Positions 36,155 through 46,298 of a stretch of 64,000 bases of DNA are shown here, one piece after another. The DNA is from Citrus sinensis (lineage: Eukaryota > Streptophyta > Magnoliopsida > Sapindales > Rutaceae): the NCBI RefSeq assembly GCF_022201045.2, contig NC_068558.1, positions 18,753,501 to 18,817,500 on the forward strand, in the 5' to 3' direction. Within the stretch, counting starts at the first letter, position 1; each line of letters starts with the position of its first letter. The notes under the pieces were generated by a model. That model was not told the DNA's origin, searched no databases, and was given only the letters and a program-made list of their open reading frames with translations. The translations under genes and the position numbers were made by a program.

Positions 36155-37597
36155 TCATGTTTGATCATGTCGGGAACCGGACTTCTCAATCGAACTTAAA
36201 TCCAACGGCGGCTCCTCTTTTCTTCTACTCCCCTTCAAAAGTCCGTACAATTTTCTAAATTCTCGTACGGTGTGAACACTCTCTCGACACAACAACCCAT
36301 CATCCATTGGCTGACCCGACCCGTGATCACTCGATTTTGCCCCGACTTTTTCAACTTGTTTGTTTGGTTGGTGTTGTTGTAGTGCCGTTATGACCGATTT
36401 GAAGGCCCGGGTGGGGGAAGTCCGATTTGAAATCAAGAGCTCGCCAATCTGGGCCGGACTCAAACTGGACCCGTTTTGAAACCCCTCTTCAACTTGACCG
36501 AAAAGCTTGTGATCCTTCACACCCAAGTAATTACCTGCCAAATTCTTGAACGTTGAAAAATCACATAAAGGAAACTCCACTTTAACATCAATCCTCCCAG
36601 GCCTCATCATCGCCGTCTGATCATCACCATCACCATCACCAATCCGATCCTTACCATTCATCGTAAACACCAACACGCGTTCCTCCCCACAACATGACGT
36701 AACCCCATCCATGAAATTCAACATCCCAGCCGCCGTTGACTTTTCGGAACTCAGTAAGAATTTGTCAATCCCCTCCACCAAAATCAACGACTTAGATTTA
36801 GTTTGTAACAAGAGCAACTTCAAGTCGGATACATCAGAGACCGTTGATAAATCAATATCATAAACGTCATAACACAGGAACCGAGCCATTGCCGCAACGA
36901 AACTCGATTTTCCCGTACCGGACGGACCGTACAGAAGATAACTCCGTTTCCAAACGCGACCGAGTTTGTTATAGTACTGCTTGGACTTGAGAAACAGTTC
37001 GAGATCAGACTTGACCCTATTCTTCACGTCGCCGTCGAGAACCACAGAATCCATAGTCGCCGGATGGGTGAAGGGAATCGATCTCCAGCAGCACCGTCCG
37101 TTATCATACAAATTAAAGTGCAGCCTAATCTCTCTTTGTTTCGACTCGTTCTCTTCCGCCACAGAAAGCACGTGCTGCAAATACGGACGTAGGATTCTTC
37201 GTTTATCTTTCTTTCTGAATCTCATTGTGAGTTCTTTGACGCCGTTAGTCCAATAAACCCTAGCGCCGAGGAAAGTGTCGACTACTGTCTGGTTGGCGTC
37301 AAGATTTAAGATTATATCGTTGCACTTGGAGCCGGTGAAGAGGTTGGTGAATTGGGAGTCTTCGAGGGAAGCAAGAGAGTTGAGGTAAGTTGAAACTTTA
37401 CCATACAGGAGATTTTCTTGCAAGTTGTTATTTTCGTTGTATTGTGGGATTTTGTATGACTGGTAAACATGGAACCAATCTTCGAAAGATCGATATTTGT
37501 TTAATAGGATGTGTAGAAATGATGTTTTTGATAGGAATCGAATGATCAAGATTAGGGTTACGATGGCCAAAACGATCAAAAGAAACATTTTGAACAT
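36155..37597 (-). CDS. BCS1-type AAA-ATPase (AAA-ATPase At2g46620-like), single exon
   Basis: An uninterrupted 480-codon frame. Residues 3-22 form a membrane anchor, followed by the plant AAA-ATPase N-terminal domain (to about 185) and an AAA module. Walker A is GPSGTGKS at 224-231. The Walker B strand is LILVEGID at 271-278, where the family normally has ED before the hydrophobic residue, so the acidic residue at 276 is Gly. Sensor-1 Asn is near 314, with a short GDGDGDD insert just after it, then MRPGRIDV. Single-exon structure is usual for this family. A TTATATATATAA box lies about 70 bases upstream. Two ATGs, 37597 and 37588, are in frame and either could start. The role in plants is mostly stress-linked and the substrate is unknown. 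The open frame suggests a live gene, possibly with weakened ATP hydrolysis. Confidence 0.9.
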   Translation of the reverse strand: MFKMFLLIVLAIVTLILIIRFLSKTSFLHILLNKYRSFEDWFHVYQSYKIPQYNENNNLQENLLYGKVSTYLNSLASLEDSQFTNLFTGSKCNDIILNLDANQTVVDTFLGARVYWTNGVKELTMRFRKKDKRRILRPYLQHVLSVAEENESKQREIRLHFNLYDNGRCCWRSIPFTHPATMDSVVLDGDVKNRVKSDLELFLKSKQYYNKLGRVWKRSYLLYGPSGTGKSSFVAAMARFLCYDVYDIDLSTVSDVSDLKLLLLQTKSKSLILVEGIDKFLLSSEKSTAAGMLNFMDGVTSCCGEERVLVFTMNGKDRIGDGDGDDQTAMMRPGRIDVKVEFPLCDFSTFKNLAGNYLGVKDHKLFGQVEEGFQNGSSLSPAQIGELLISNRTSPTRAFKSVITALQQHQPNKQVEKVGAKSSDHGSGQPMDDGLLCRESVHTVREFRKLYGLLKGSRRKEEPPLDLSSIEKSGSRHDQT

Positions 37598-37663
37598 GTT
37601 ACTTGAGATGTGAGTAATGGGGTTGTTATTTATTAGTCTGGCTTAAGCCAGCAGCAAGTAACG

Positions 37664-37675
37664 TTATATATATAA
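37664..37675 (-). promoter_or_regulatory. Probable TATA box of the BCS1-type AAA gene
   Basis: TTATATATATAA, about 67-78 bases upstream of the first ATG. Confidence 0.5.
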
Positions 37676-38078
37676 AGAAGATGAGCTCAGAGAGGAAATA
37701 GAAACGAAATGAAGTTTTTTTTTTTTTTTTTTGGATTGGCCGCGAATGTATTGGACTGATGATTTTAGATTATTATTTTGTGATGATGATATGTGCATAT
37801 ATGTGCAGTCTTCTTCTTCAATCGTCTTTCTTTGACTGAATCGTTTATTACTAATTAATTTGATTATTAGGGAAATCTTTATTCAATATTTTGCTTAGCT
37901 GGCTTGGCTTATCTATTCTTTTAATCTTTGAAAGGAAGGTTGTGTTTATTGTGATCTTAATTTAATTATGATGATCGCATTCACACTTTTCCTTCTTAAT
38001 TTCTTTGCTAGAACATACTCTTTGAAAGTTGAATCTTCAACATAAGCCCACTGTATGTAAAGCTCCATATAACAAATT

Positions 38079-38606
38079 GGGAAAATGATTAAAAACACCT
38101 GTTGTTTATTGAAATTAATTATTTCTTCATTTATACTTGAAAACTCATCAAACTCTTTCTGCTATTAAAAAAAAAAATTCTTTTTTTTAAATGTATTTTT
38201 TATTTTACCTTTAGAAAAGATTAACTAGAAAAAAAAATTCATCAACTTTTGGCACCCTTCCCAAAAGTTAACAATTGATTCCAAATTGTTGTACAACTAA
38301 TACAACATAATTCAATTGGTTGTATTAACTACATATTGGCCCCCACGTCATTTTTTTATTTTTTTTATCCAACTAATAAATTTATGTCATATTAGTTTGT
38401 ATAAAATAAATTTATATAAGAATTTATAACTCTATTATCACTCATAGAAAAATTAATCTCAAGTATGATCCTAATAAAATGATAAAAGGTAGAGAGTTGA
38501 AAGTCAATAGAAACTTTAAAGTTTGGAGATTTTGATTGAATTTGAAATATATATAAAAAGCGAAAGTTTAATTTATTGCAACAAATAAGGTTTCGATCAT
38601 TTTCCC
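38079..38606. mobile_element. MULE-like TIR element, degenerate, 528 bp
   Basis: It starts GGGAAAATGATTAAAAACACC, and the complement of its right end starts GGGAAAATGATCGAAAC. The first ten bases equal the terminus of the 832-bp foldback element at 4882. The inverted similarity fades inward. Flanking 9-mers match poorly, so the insertion is older or the edges have drifted. Confidence 0.55.
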
Positions 38607-39723
38607 TTTATTTTTAGTTTTCAAAGTAAAATATTAGAAAACGATTGAAAACCTATATGAGTCTTTCTTTTTTATTTCTTTTCTATTTAAGGAAAGCCAC
38701 ATGATTTTGAAAAGCTTGAAAAATGACAGTATAGCATTCCAAAAAACACTTCATTTTTTTTTTCTCCGGTGTAATTTTCCGTCTATAAATTTTTATAAGT
38801 GATTACCAAAATAAGCCTCGTCTTGAACGAGTAAAATGTGATTTTTTTCAAAGTTTGGTATGAGCTGTTTAAATATTCCATGTGGGCTAACCAGTCAAGA
38901 GTCTTCTTAGCAACTTGAATCTAATTAAAATAATCAGTTGGCAAACACCCAGATGTGATGGCAACTCTCCGTTCCGAGAACACAACCATATACCGAGTCA
39001 ATATGTTAGTTAAAACTTACATAATTCATTAAAATTTTATGTTGAAAATTTTATTATAAAAAATCTCATTTCACGAGTTTTCAAGCAGTTTTATTTGACC
39101 GATCATCTAATTTTGAATCATAAATAAAAAAGAATTAAATTTAAAATATTTTTATCCCACTTTTTATAAAGTGTAGATCCTTATAATAAAATTACGCGCA
39201 TACCTCTTTTATAAATTATGTAAGAAAACTCATTTGACCAAAAATAAAATAAAATTGACGTACAAGAAAACAAACAATTCCTTCACATTATTGAGTCAAA
39301 ACTTACGCCGTATCATAATAAATAAGAATCATGTGGGTCTATCTTCAATATATATAATTAGGTTTATTAACCGACGGTACAATTAATTATCGATATTGAA
39401 ATGTGATGGTTTTAATTCATAGGCATCACATATAATTATTGAATCACTAGTTGCTATCAAGCATACATGGATGGGTAATTAGCAAATATCCGTTGTAAAA
39501 TTGGTGTTTATCAAACATGCAAGATGTTGTGCTTTAAAAAACAAGCAAAAACATAACTAGTTAAAATACGCTTATTGCTCATTAATTGCCATCAACATTC
39601 AACAAACGACAACTTCCAATGGCAACGCCAATATGTGATGGTGTCGGCTGGGAATGTGTGAGCTAGTACATGATGTGGAGAAGGCAAAGCTCTTAGTTTT
39701 GGGATTTCAAAGGCGGCGGGTTC
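38607..39723. other. AT-rich spacer
   Basis: No gene or clear repeat recognised. Confidence 0.5.
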
Positions 39724-39815
39724 TTGTTTGCCTCTATTGACGGTTGAATATTTAGTTATTGCACCTTCCTGTTTGCCTCTGTTGACGGTTGAATATTTAG
39801 TCAACTGCAATACTG
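39724..39815. repeat. Two-copy tandem repeat, about 48 bp per unit
   Basis: TGTTTGCCTCT(A/G)TTGACGG then TTGAATATTTAGT occurs twice in succession. A short ORF across it merely translates the repeat. Confidence 0.8.
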
Positions 39816-41507
39816 ATGTGTTTCATTTGCAATCGTAATTTTTTTTTTTTTGGGGGTCAATAATGATTAGTCGCATTTCGATAAATTGACAAACTTGATT
39901 AAATAATAATCTTTTTAATCTCGATTTAGAATTAAAATGCTAATAAATTAATAATTCATTAAGTTTACATAATACTTTTGTTATAATTTTTTTTAAAATT
40001 TTTTATATAAGACCCACTTACATATACATTAATAATTAATAAATTTACAACTAAATGAATTTAACATATACTGCTACCTAAAAATCGTTACTCGGCTCAA
40101 GAGCATCAATTGCGGATTGCGATTTGGAAGGTACGGATATGTATAAGTGAGGTCAAATGTACATTGAGTCCTTAACCAAGCCTACTTGACCCACAAAAAA
40201 ATGCCTTGTATAAAGACTAGTAGAGAACCTATAACTACAGAAAGCTTATAAGAGATCTAATCCTGCCCAATTGTCACAGACTAGCAGGATCGATGTCTGC
40301 AATCTAGTGGCAATGTCAAGCCCAGGCCCATTAAACCTCTTACAAACTCTAATTTTGTCTTAAGCTTAACCCAATCTTATAAGCCACGTTACTTGGTGGT
40401 CAAGTAAGGAAACTCCATCTTAAAATAGTCATGACCTTTTTATCATGGAGGAAAACTAATCTCTTTATGACCAAGATTGAGTAAGATTTCGATTACATTC
40501 CTCTTTTCGCAAGAATTCCACCTGTCTCATGGAAATAGGTTTTGCCCAACGAAAGCCTATAAATAAAGTCGTTATTCACCATTCAAGTTCATAAAAATGA
40601 GCCTTTACCTTGGCAACCTAGCTTGCAATTCTCAACCATAAACAGCAAACCTAAAACCTGCAATCGCCATTAATAAGAGAGAAAATCTCTCTTTTGATCA
40701 AAACTGCCATTTGAAGCCCTATCTTAAGCCATAAGTAAACCCAAACCAAAACAAAATCCATCACCATTCCTTTATTATCATAAAACCTATTCTCATTATG
40801 AATAAGCTTGTGTTTCTGATTGTTCATTAATACCAACAAATCCATTTTTTTTTTCACATAATACAATTGGCATATGGGGATAATGTAGTCATCAAACCAT
40901 TCTATAATCACATTTAGTACCAAAAACACATCAAGAACCCCATAATCACATTTTTTTGTCACCAAAACCCTCAAACACCTTCTATAAAATCAACATGATA
41001 ATTAAGGTTTTCATTATGTCACAGCCATATCAATCCTAGGCCACCAACACAAGATTCTTTGTTATTCACTTTACAACAACTACTCATGCCCCACCATTCT
41101 TAGTAAGAATCTTTTTATTCCAAAAAAGAGCCTAGTCACTGCAAGTTAACAAATGAGAAGTCAAAGTAGCAGTAGGTATATTTGGGCTATACCAAAGCTT
41201 GGATACATCCTTGGACTTTACTCTCCAGACCATACAATAGTAGACCAAACCCAAATTTCAATCTATCCCAATCTTATCTTGCCGAGGCGACCTTCTAGCC
41301 AATTCTAAAGTGACATGTGGCCTAGTGATATTCCTATCCAAACCATATTGTATACGAGATTTCCGTAAAATATGTTTGAGTAGTGCTTGTCTCTTCTTGA
41401 AATTAAATAATTAATATTGACTTAGATCTCATTTCAAATATTTTATATTTGTGAAAAGAAGCCCTAGTGTAACATTCTCGTATGGCAACAATAAATTATT
41501 TAACATC
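39816..41507. other. Spacer with LTR-like sequence, unassigned
   Basis: No coding signal. A CTATAAATAAAG box near 40558, followed by a pyrimidine-rich stretch, resembles the core of a retrotransposon LTR, but termini could not be found. Confidence 0.35.
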
Positions 41508-43200
41508 TGTTGACCTAAAAGTTTTATACAAATCTTAATTTTGATGACAACAAATCACATATCAAGGATAAAATGAGAATTTTTTTTTTTAAATCTCCCT
41601 ATCTCTTGAAGGAAAAAGATTATTCATGTGAAATCAAGATAAAAAAATTCAAGAACAAATTAAGTTCATCAAGTAAAGATCAAACATTAAGGATACTATT
41701 TTACATGATTTTCTCAATTGTTTTTTTTAACTAGTATAAATGAGTGTGTGCATAATTAAATATTTAAAAGCATAAAATTTATCATGATCATGATATTTAA
41801 ATTTTTTTTGTTTCCATAAAATATGTTTTCTATACTTGAATAAAAATGGAGGTTAAATGTTTTATCAAAATAAATTTCTTTTGAAAAACACTACAAAAGT
41901 TTTTATAAGTCTAAAAATATTGAAAGTACTTATGGTCTTAATGATATTTATGAAGATTAGATAAATGACATATTTGTTATGTTTCAAAACCTTTATAGGC
42001 ACTTTTGAAACAAAGTTCCAAAAATAGGGATCAAAATATAAAATTTGTAAAGGCTGGCCTGGAAAAGGTGGCTACTGCTTTACAATTCGTTGAGCTACTG
42101 TCTCGAAATGGCAAATGATTTTGCACCCACTATCCTAAAATTTCTTCGATGGTCAAATGACACATCAACAAATAGTTAATCGTTTTCTTTATATTAGCTT
42201 AAATTAACATACTTAAAAGAGCAACGGCTAGCTTTTGGAGGGATCTATATAAACCCAACTCTAAAACGACTTTTTCAAGGTCTGAATGAAAACTTCATTA
42301 TTCTTAATATTATTGAGCTTTCATTTTCTTTCTTCACAAATCCATACATCATCGAGCTATGTTTTGCTTATACACTCTTGTGAGAGTTGTAAGGGATACA
42401 TTCATTGTTATAATAGGTTTTGACGCTCTTAGGTTTTTATTATTGACATCATTGTGTCAATAATATTGTCATTTATTTATTCATTTATTAGGAATTTGTC
42501 TATCTTGGGTATTTATTAGATTAGATTATGTGAAATATTAGAGAATACTTTTAGAGGCATAAAAAAATAAATTGTTGTAAATATAGGATTTCATATCAAA
42601 AAGTTCCAAATAAAGGTGATTGCTACATTGATAAATGTATCAAGTATTTATGGAATATTGGACTATTAAAATACTAATAGGTTTTGGGCGAAAATCTACA
42701 AATATATAAAGGGAAGTATTTTACATATTGAAGCAATTGAAGACATATAGTATTTTATATCAGAGAAGCAGGCAACGAAGATAACAAAGAGAAACCTTAT
42801 TTGGCTGCATATGATGTTTCATATACTCATAGAGTTTTAGTCTTTGAGTCTTCTTTATATCAAGTCTTTCATTAGATATTCTTTGATGATTACTTTGGTC
42901 TACTCAAGATTGAGGGGTCATTTGTTGTGCTAAGGGGATCTTAAGGAAGTAGTAAACATAATTGAAGATGAGTGGTGCTCTTTGAGTAAGGTCATCTAAG
43001 TTAGATTTAACAAGGTGGCGACAATAGTAAAAAGGAGATTGAAATTTTGTAAGATTTTAATAGGTTGTAATTTTTTTCATTACTTAGTTAATTGCTTAAT
43101 GTCTGAGCATGGTCTCATGAATGTAGGATTTTGATTCAAACCACGTAAAAATCTTTTGTGTTCTTTACTTTTTACAATTTACTGTTTCTAATATATTTGA
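41508..43200 (+). mobile_element. SIRE-like Copia LTR remnant (solo or truncated)
   Basis: It starts TGTTGACCTAAAAG, contains GATCTATATAAACCC as a TATA box near 42242, and later has AACCACGTAAAAATC near 43140, an arrangement seen in long SIRE-type LTRs. There is no primer site or coding region next to it, so it is probably a solo LTR or fragment. The right edge is uncertain. Confidence 0.45.
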
Positions 43201-43667
43201 TATAATTAAGGTGAATGAACAATAATGTGAACATTGCTATAAATAGTGATGATGATCATTACTATAAAACAATGACTAGTAGATAGTATTGTGTGAACAA
43301 TAACTCATAAACAGTAACTACAAGTAGTATTGAATGAATAGTAATATATGAATAGTGATTTTAGAATTAATTAATTAGATTAATTTATTTTTTTGGGTTT
43401 TAACTTGTGTATACTTGTTAAAGTGGATCTAAGTTCTTAACAAGACACCTTTAAAGTTAATGCTCCTAAAGGTTGTTCAACCTTGAGAGTTAAAAGTTAA
43501 CTTATGAAAAGGTCACTATTGTTGTAAAGACCAAGGCTTAGGACATAGAATGCTATATGTTCATCAAGCTCGGTTAGCTTAGAGGCATAGATATAATATG
43601 ACATCGTCGATCCAAGTAAAAATCTAAATGAAATATTCTTTTTTTTATAATAATATATTGCTACATT

Positions 43668-43742
43668 TATTGTTTAAATGCAAAACATCGATATTAAGGG
43701 AAGTAAACAATGCAAAACTAGTGCATAAATTGCACTCTAACA
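43668..43742 (-). repeat. 3' LTR stub of the Athila-like element
   Basis: The first ~75 bases of the LTR, nearly identical to the 5' LTR start, then sequence diverges abruptly. Confidence 0.8.
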
Positions 43743-43757
43743 AATTCCCCCACACCA
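43743..43757 (-). other. Polypurine tract of the Athila-like element
   Basis: TGGTGTGGGGGAATT on the minus strand directly before the LTR stub. Confidence 0.75.
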
Positions 43758-44280
43758 AGATGATGCTTGTCCTCAAGCATATAACTCAAGATTAATCTCA
43801 AATTTCCACTCAATTCTCATCTCAACTCATCCAAAAACAATTTTAAGCAAGCATACCTCAAGAAATTAAGTCGTTCAACGTTCGAGAGACAAGGATTTTA
43901 AAGCATAGAATTTCGTAAGATAGAATAAGAACATTCAACCACCAAGAAGATCCATTCAAAACTCAAGTGCAGCAAGATTTAATAGCCCTCTCAATAACTT
44001 CACTCCATGCACTCAAAGTGTTTAGGGTGTCATTTATCCACTCAAATCAAATCAAAGAATGCTATTACCATAAGCTTGCTCATATATCACATCTCAATCC
44101 ACAAAACATGAATAAAATGCAAAAATCTAAGGGTCTTAAAAGGGTTGTAATGGGGTTAAATTGGAGAAATGAAAAAGAAAGGTTTATGAAAGAAAAAGAG
44201 ATCAAAATGAGAAGAATGAACTCATTGAATGAACTTATGATATCAAAATGCTTATTTCTACTCAAGTCACCAAGAATGTA

Positions 44281-44398
44281 AAAAAAATTTTTTCGATTTT
44301 TCTTTTTCTTTTTCTTTCTTTTTTTTTTTCTTTTTTTTTTCTTTTTTTTTCTTTTTTTTTCTTCTTTTTTTTCTTTTTTTTTGTTTTTGATTTTTTTT
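44281..44398. repeat. Long T/C-rich tract
   Basis: About 115 bases of almost pure T with single C, G or A interruptions (purine-rich on the minus strand, the element's sense strand). The Lys-rich and Phe-rich ORFs here are artefacts. Confidence 0.9.
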
Positions 44399-45419
44399 TG
44401 AATCAAACAAAAGAAACGAACCTTGCACAATTTAATTCAAGCATAATGCTTGTTGATCTAATTGAGAAACTTTAATACAAGGTAGAAAAAGCAACAAAAT
44501 ATATCCACATAATGAGTCCAAAAATCTCCTTAAATTGAGGCTCAAAAAGAAGAAAAATGGTTAAGTCGACGGAGAGAATTAGATGGGTAATGGTTAAGGC
44601 TCAAACAAAGGTAGCAAATAAAGGTCTTCGGGTAGAGAAGGAAAAAAAAATGCGAGAATAGAAAAATGGAATATGGTTTGCCCTTATCATTTTAATGCAT
44701 AAAATCCCGTAATGTGGCTTCAACATGCATAACAAAGCAAGTTCTAGAATAAACAAAGTAGGATTGATATTCACATAACAAAAATAATTAGAGCAAAGTG
44801 GTTGCTCATAGGCTCAAATCCTCACAAAGTTGGTAAATTTGCCATCAAATCATGTACACTCTTCAAATGAATCAACCATCAATAGTGGTGTAGAATGAGA
44901 AGAAGGTATGAGTGAGATATAAAAGGAAAGGTAAAAATGATAAGAAGTGAGAAAGATGTATGTAGTAATATGAAAAGTGAAAGATAAAATGTGAGTGATG
45001 AAAGAGTATGATAGAATAAAAATAGATGTAAATAATTTGAGATAGATGGGAAAAGAGTAGTGAGAGAGAGAGGAAAAGAAAATTAATAATATATGAAGCA
45101 TACTGCAAAAATCATTTAAGGATGAGTAGAGTGAAAACAATAATTCCAGACATCAATAATGCAAAAATCCCTCCCCCACACTAAGAACTGACATTGTCCC
45201 CAATGTAAGATAATCAAAGCTCACATAAAAATTAAAGCGTAAGGATAAAAGATTAAGGGCAAAAACTTCCCTGAATTGTGAGCTTTGATCCTCATAACGT
45301 CTATGGGCTTGGCGGGAATGGTGGGATAAATCCCACACTCTTGAAGTATGCGGCCAAATTCTGCTCCATCTTGTCACGGATTTCGATTCACGGGCCTGGA
45401 ATGCAGGTCGTAGGCTGGT

Positions 45420-45775
45420 TGCGTTGCGATTGCTGCTCGGCTGGAGCTTGCTTGATGGACGCGGGATGGCACTGATTGTGTTGCGCGCGCGCGCTGGGGC
45501 TGCTGGATCTGCGCGTTGCGTGGGCTGTGTTGTGCGCGAGAGCTGGGCTGACGCTGGTGCTGCGTTGCGTTGCGTTGCGCGCGCGGGACTGATGCGCTGC
45601 GTGATGGTGATGGCTGGAGCTTGCTGCGTTGCGCGTGGCTGGTTTCGCTGGTGGGACTTCGTTGCGCGCTGCTGGGCTGCGAGACACGGGATGCTGGTGC
45701 TTGCGCTCACGGGATGGTGCGTTTTCCGGCGGGCTGGTTTGCTGCTGGTGTGCTGCAAGCGGCTGGAGAAGAAAA
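45420..45775. repeat. GC-rich low-complexity island inside the Athila-like element
   Basis: Degenerate repeats of TGCGTTGCGCGCG and GGCTGG in an otherwise AT-rich element. It keeps all six frames rather open, producing 60-260 codon ORFs of Ala/Arg/Ser/Pro bias that I do not count as genes. Confidence 0.75.
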
Positions 45776-45947
45776 CAAGTTCTGGAAAATTAGGGATTTT
45801 GTGAACAGTGAATAGTGAACAGTGATTTTCGATTTTTGGTTTTTTTTTAATAAATAAATAAATAAAAAGAAAGAAAGGAACGAAAAAAGAAAAAGAAAAA
45901 AAAATAATAAATAATTTTTTTTTTTTATAGTGATGAATCACTTTGAG

Positions 45948-46170
45948 ACACTAAAAATTTCAGAAGTACTTTTCTAATAAGTACATGGGCACGCCTTATA
46001 AAAAATTTTCTTCTGACCAAAATAAGCAAACACATTAAATTTCAGAAGTACTTTTCTATTAAGTACGTGGGCACGCCTTAAAACTATGTTACTTTAAAAA
46101 TTACAGAAGTACTTATTAGCTAAGACGTGGGCACGCCTTATCAAAAATTTTCTTCTGACCAAAATAAGCA
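45948..46170 (-). repeat. Three tandem copies of an LTR-related ~64-90 bp motif
   Basis: Each copy has CAGAAGTACTT and GGGCACGCCTTA, near 45948, 46039 and 46103. The GCACGCCTTATCAA...TTCTTCTG part also matches the 5' LTR near 49898-49940. Confidence 0.75.
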
Positions 46171-46298
46171 AAATTTTTCTTTTTTTTTTGAATCAAAATT
46201 AAAAGAAGATATAACAAAAACCAAAACAAACAAATCATTTGGGTTGCCTCCCAAAAAAGCGCCTTTGTTTTATGTCTTTGGCTAGACACATTTATGCA

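Noticed and set aside
39592..39810. Repeat-peptide gene (KYSTVNRGKQE twice)
   Set aside because: It is a 48-base tandem duplication in spacer DNA, with no promoter, homology or further copies.
44080..44475. Lys-rich and Phe-rich ORFs
   Set aside because: They are translations of the long T/C tract and its complement.
45153..45941. 262-codon minus-strand ORF as an env-like gene
   Set aside because: It lies where Athila elements may carry an env-like gene, but is low-complexity Ala/Arg/Ser sequence from the GC-rich island, with no signal peptide-fusion-membrane pattern beyond a poly-A/T-derived hydrophobic start.
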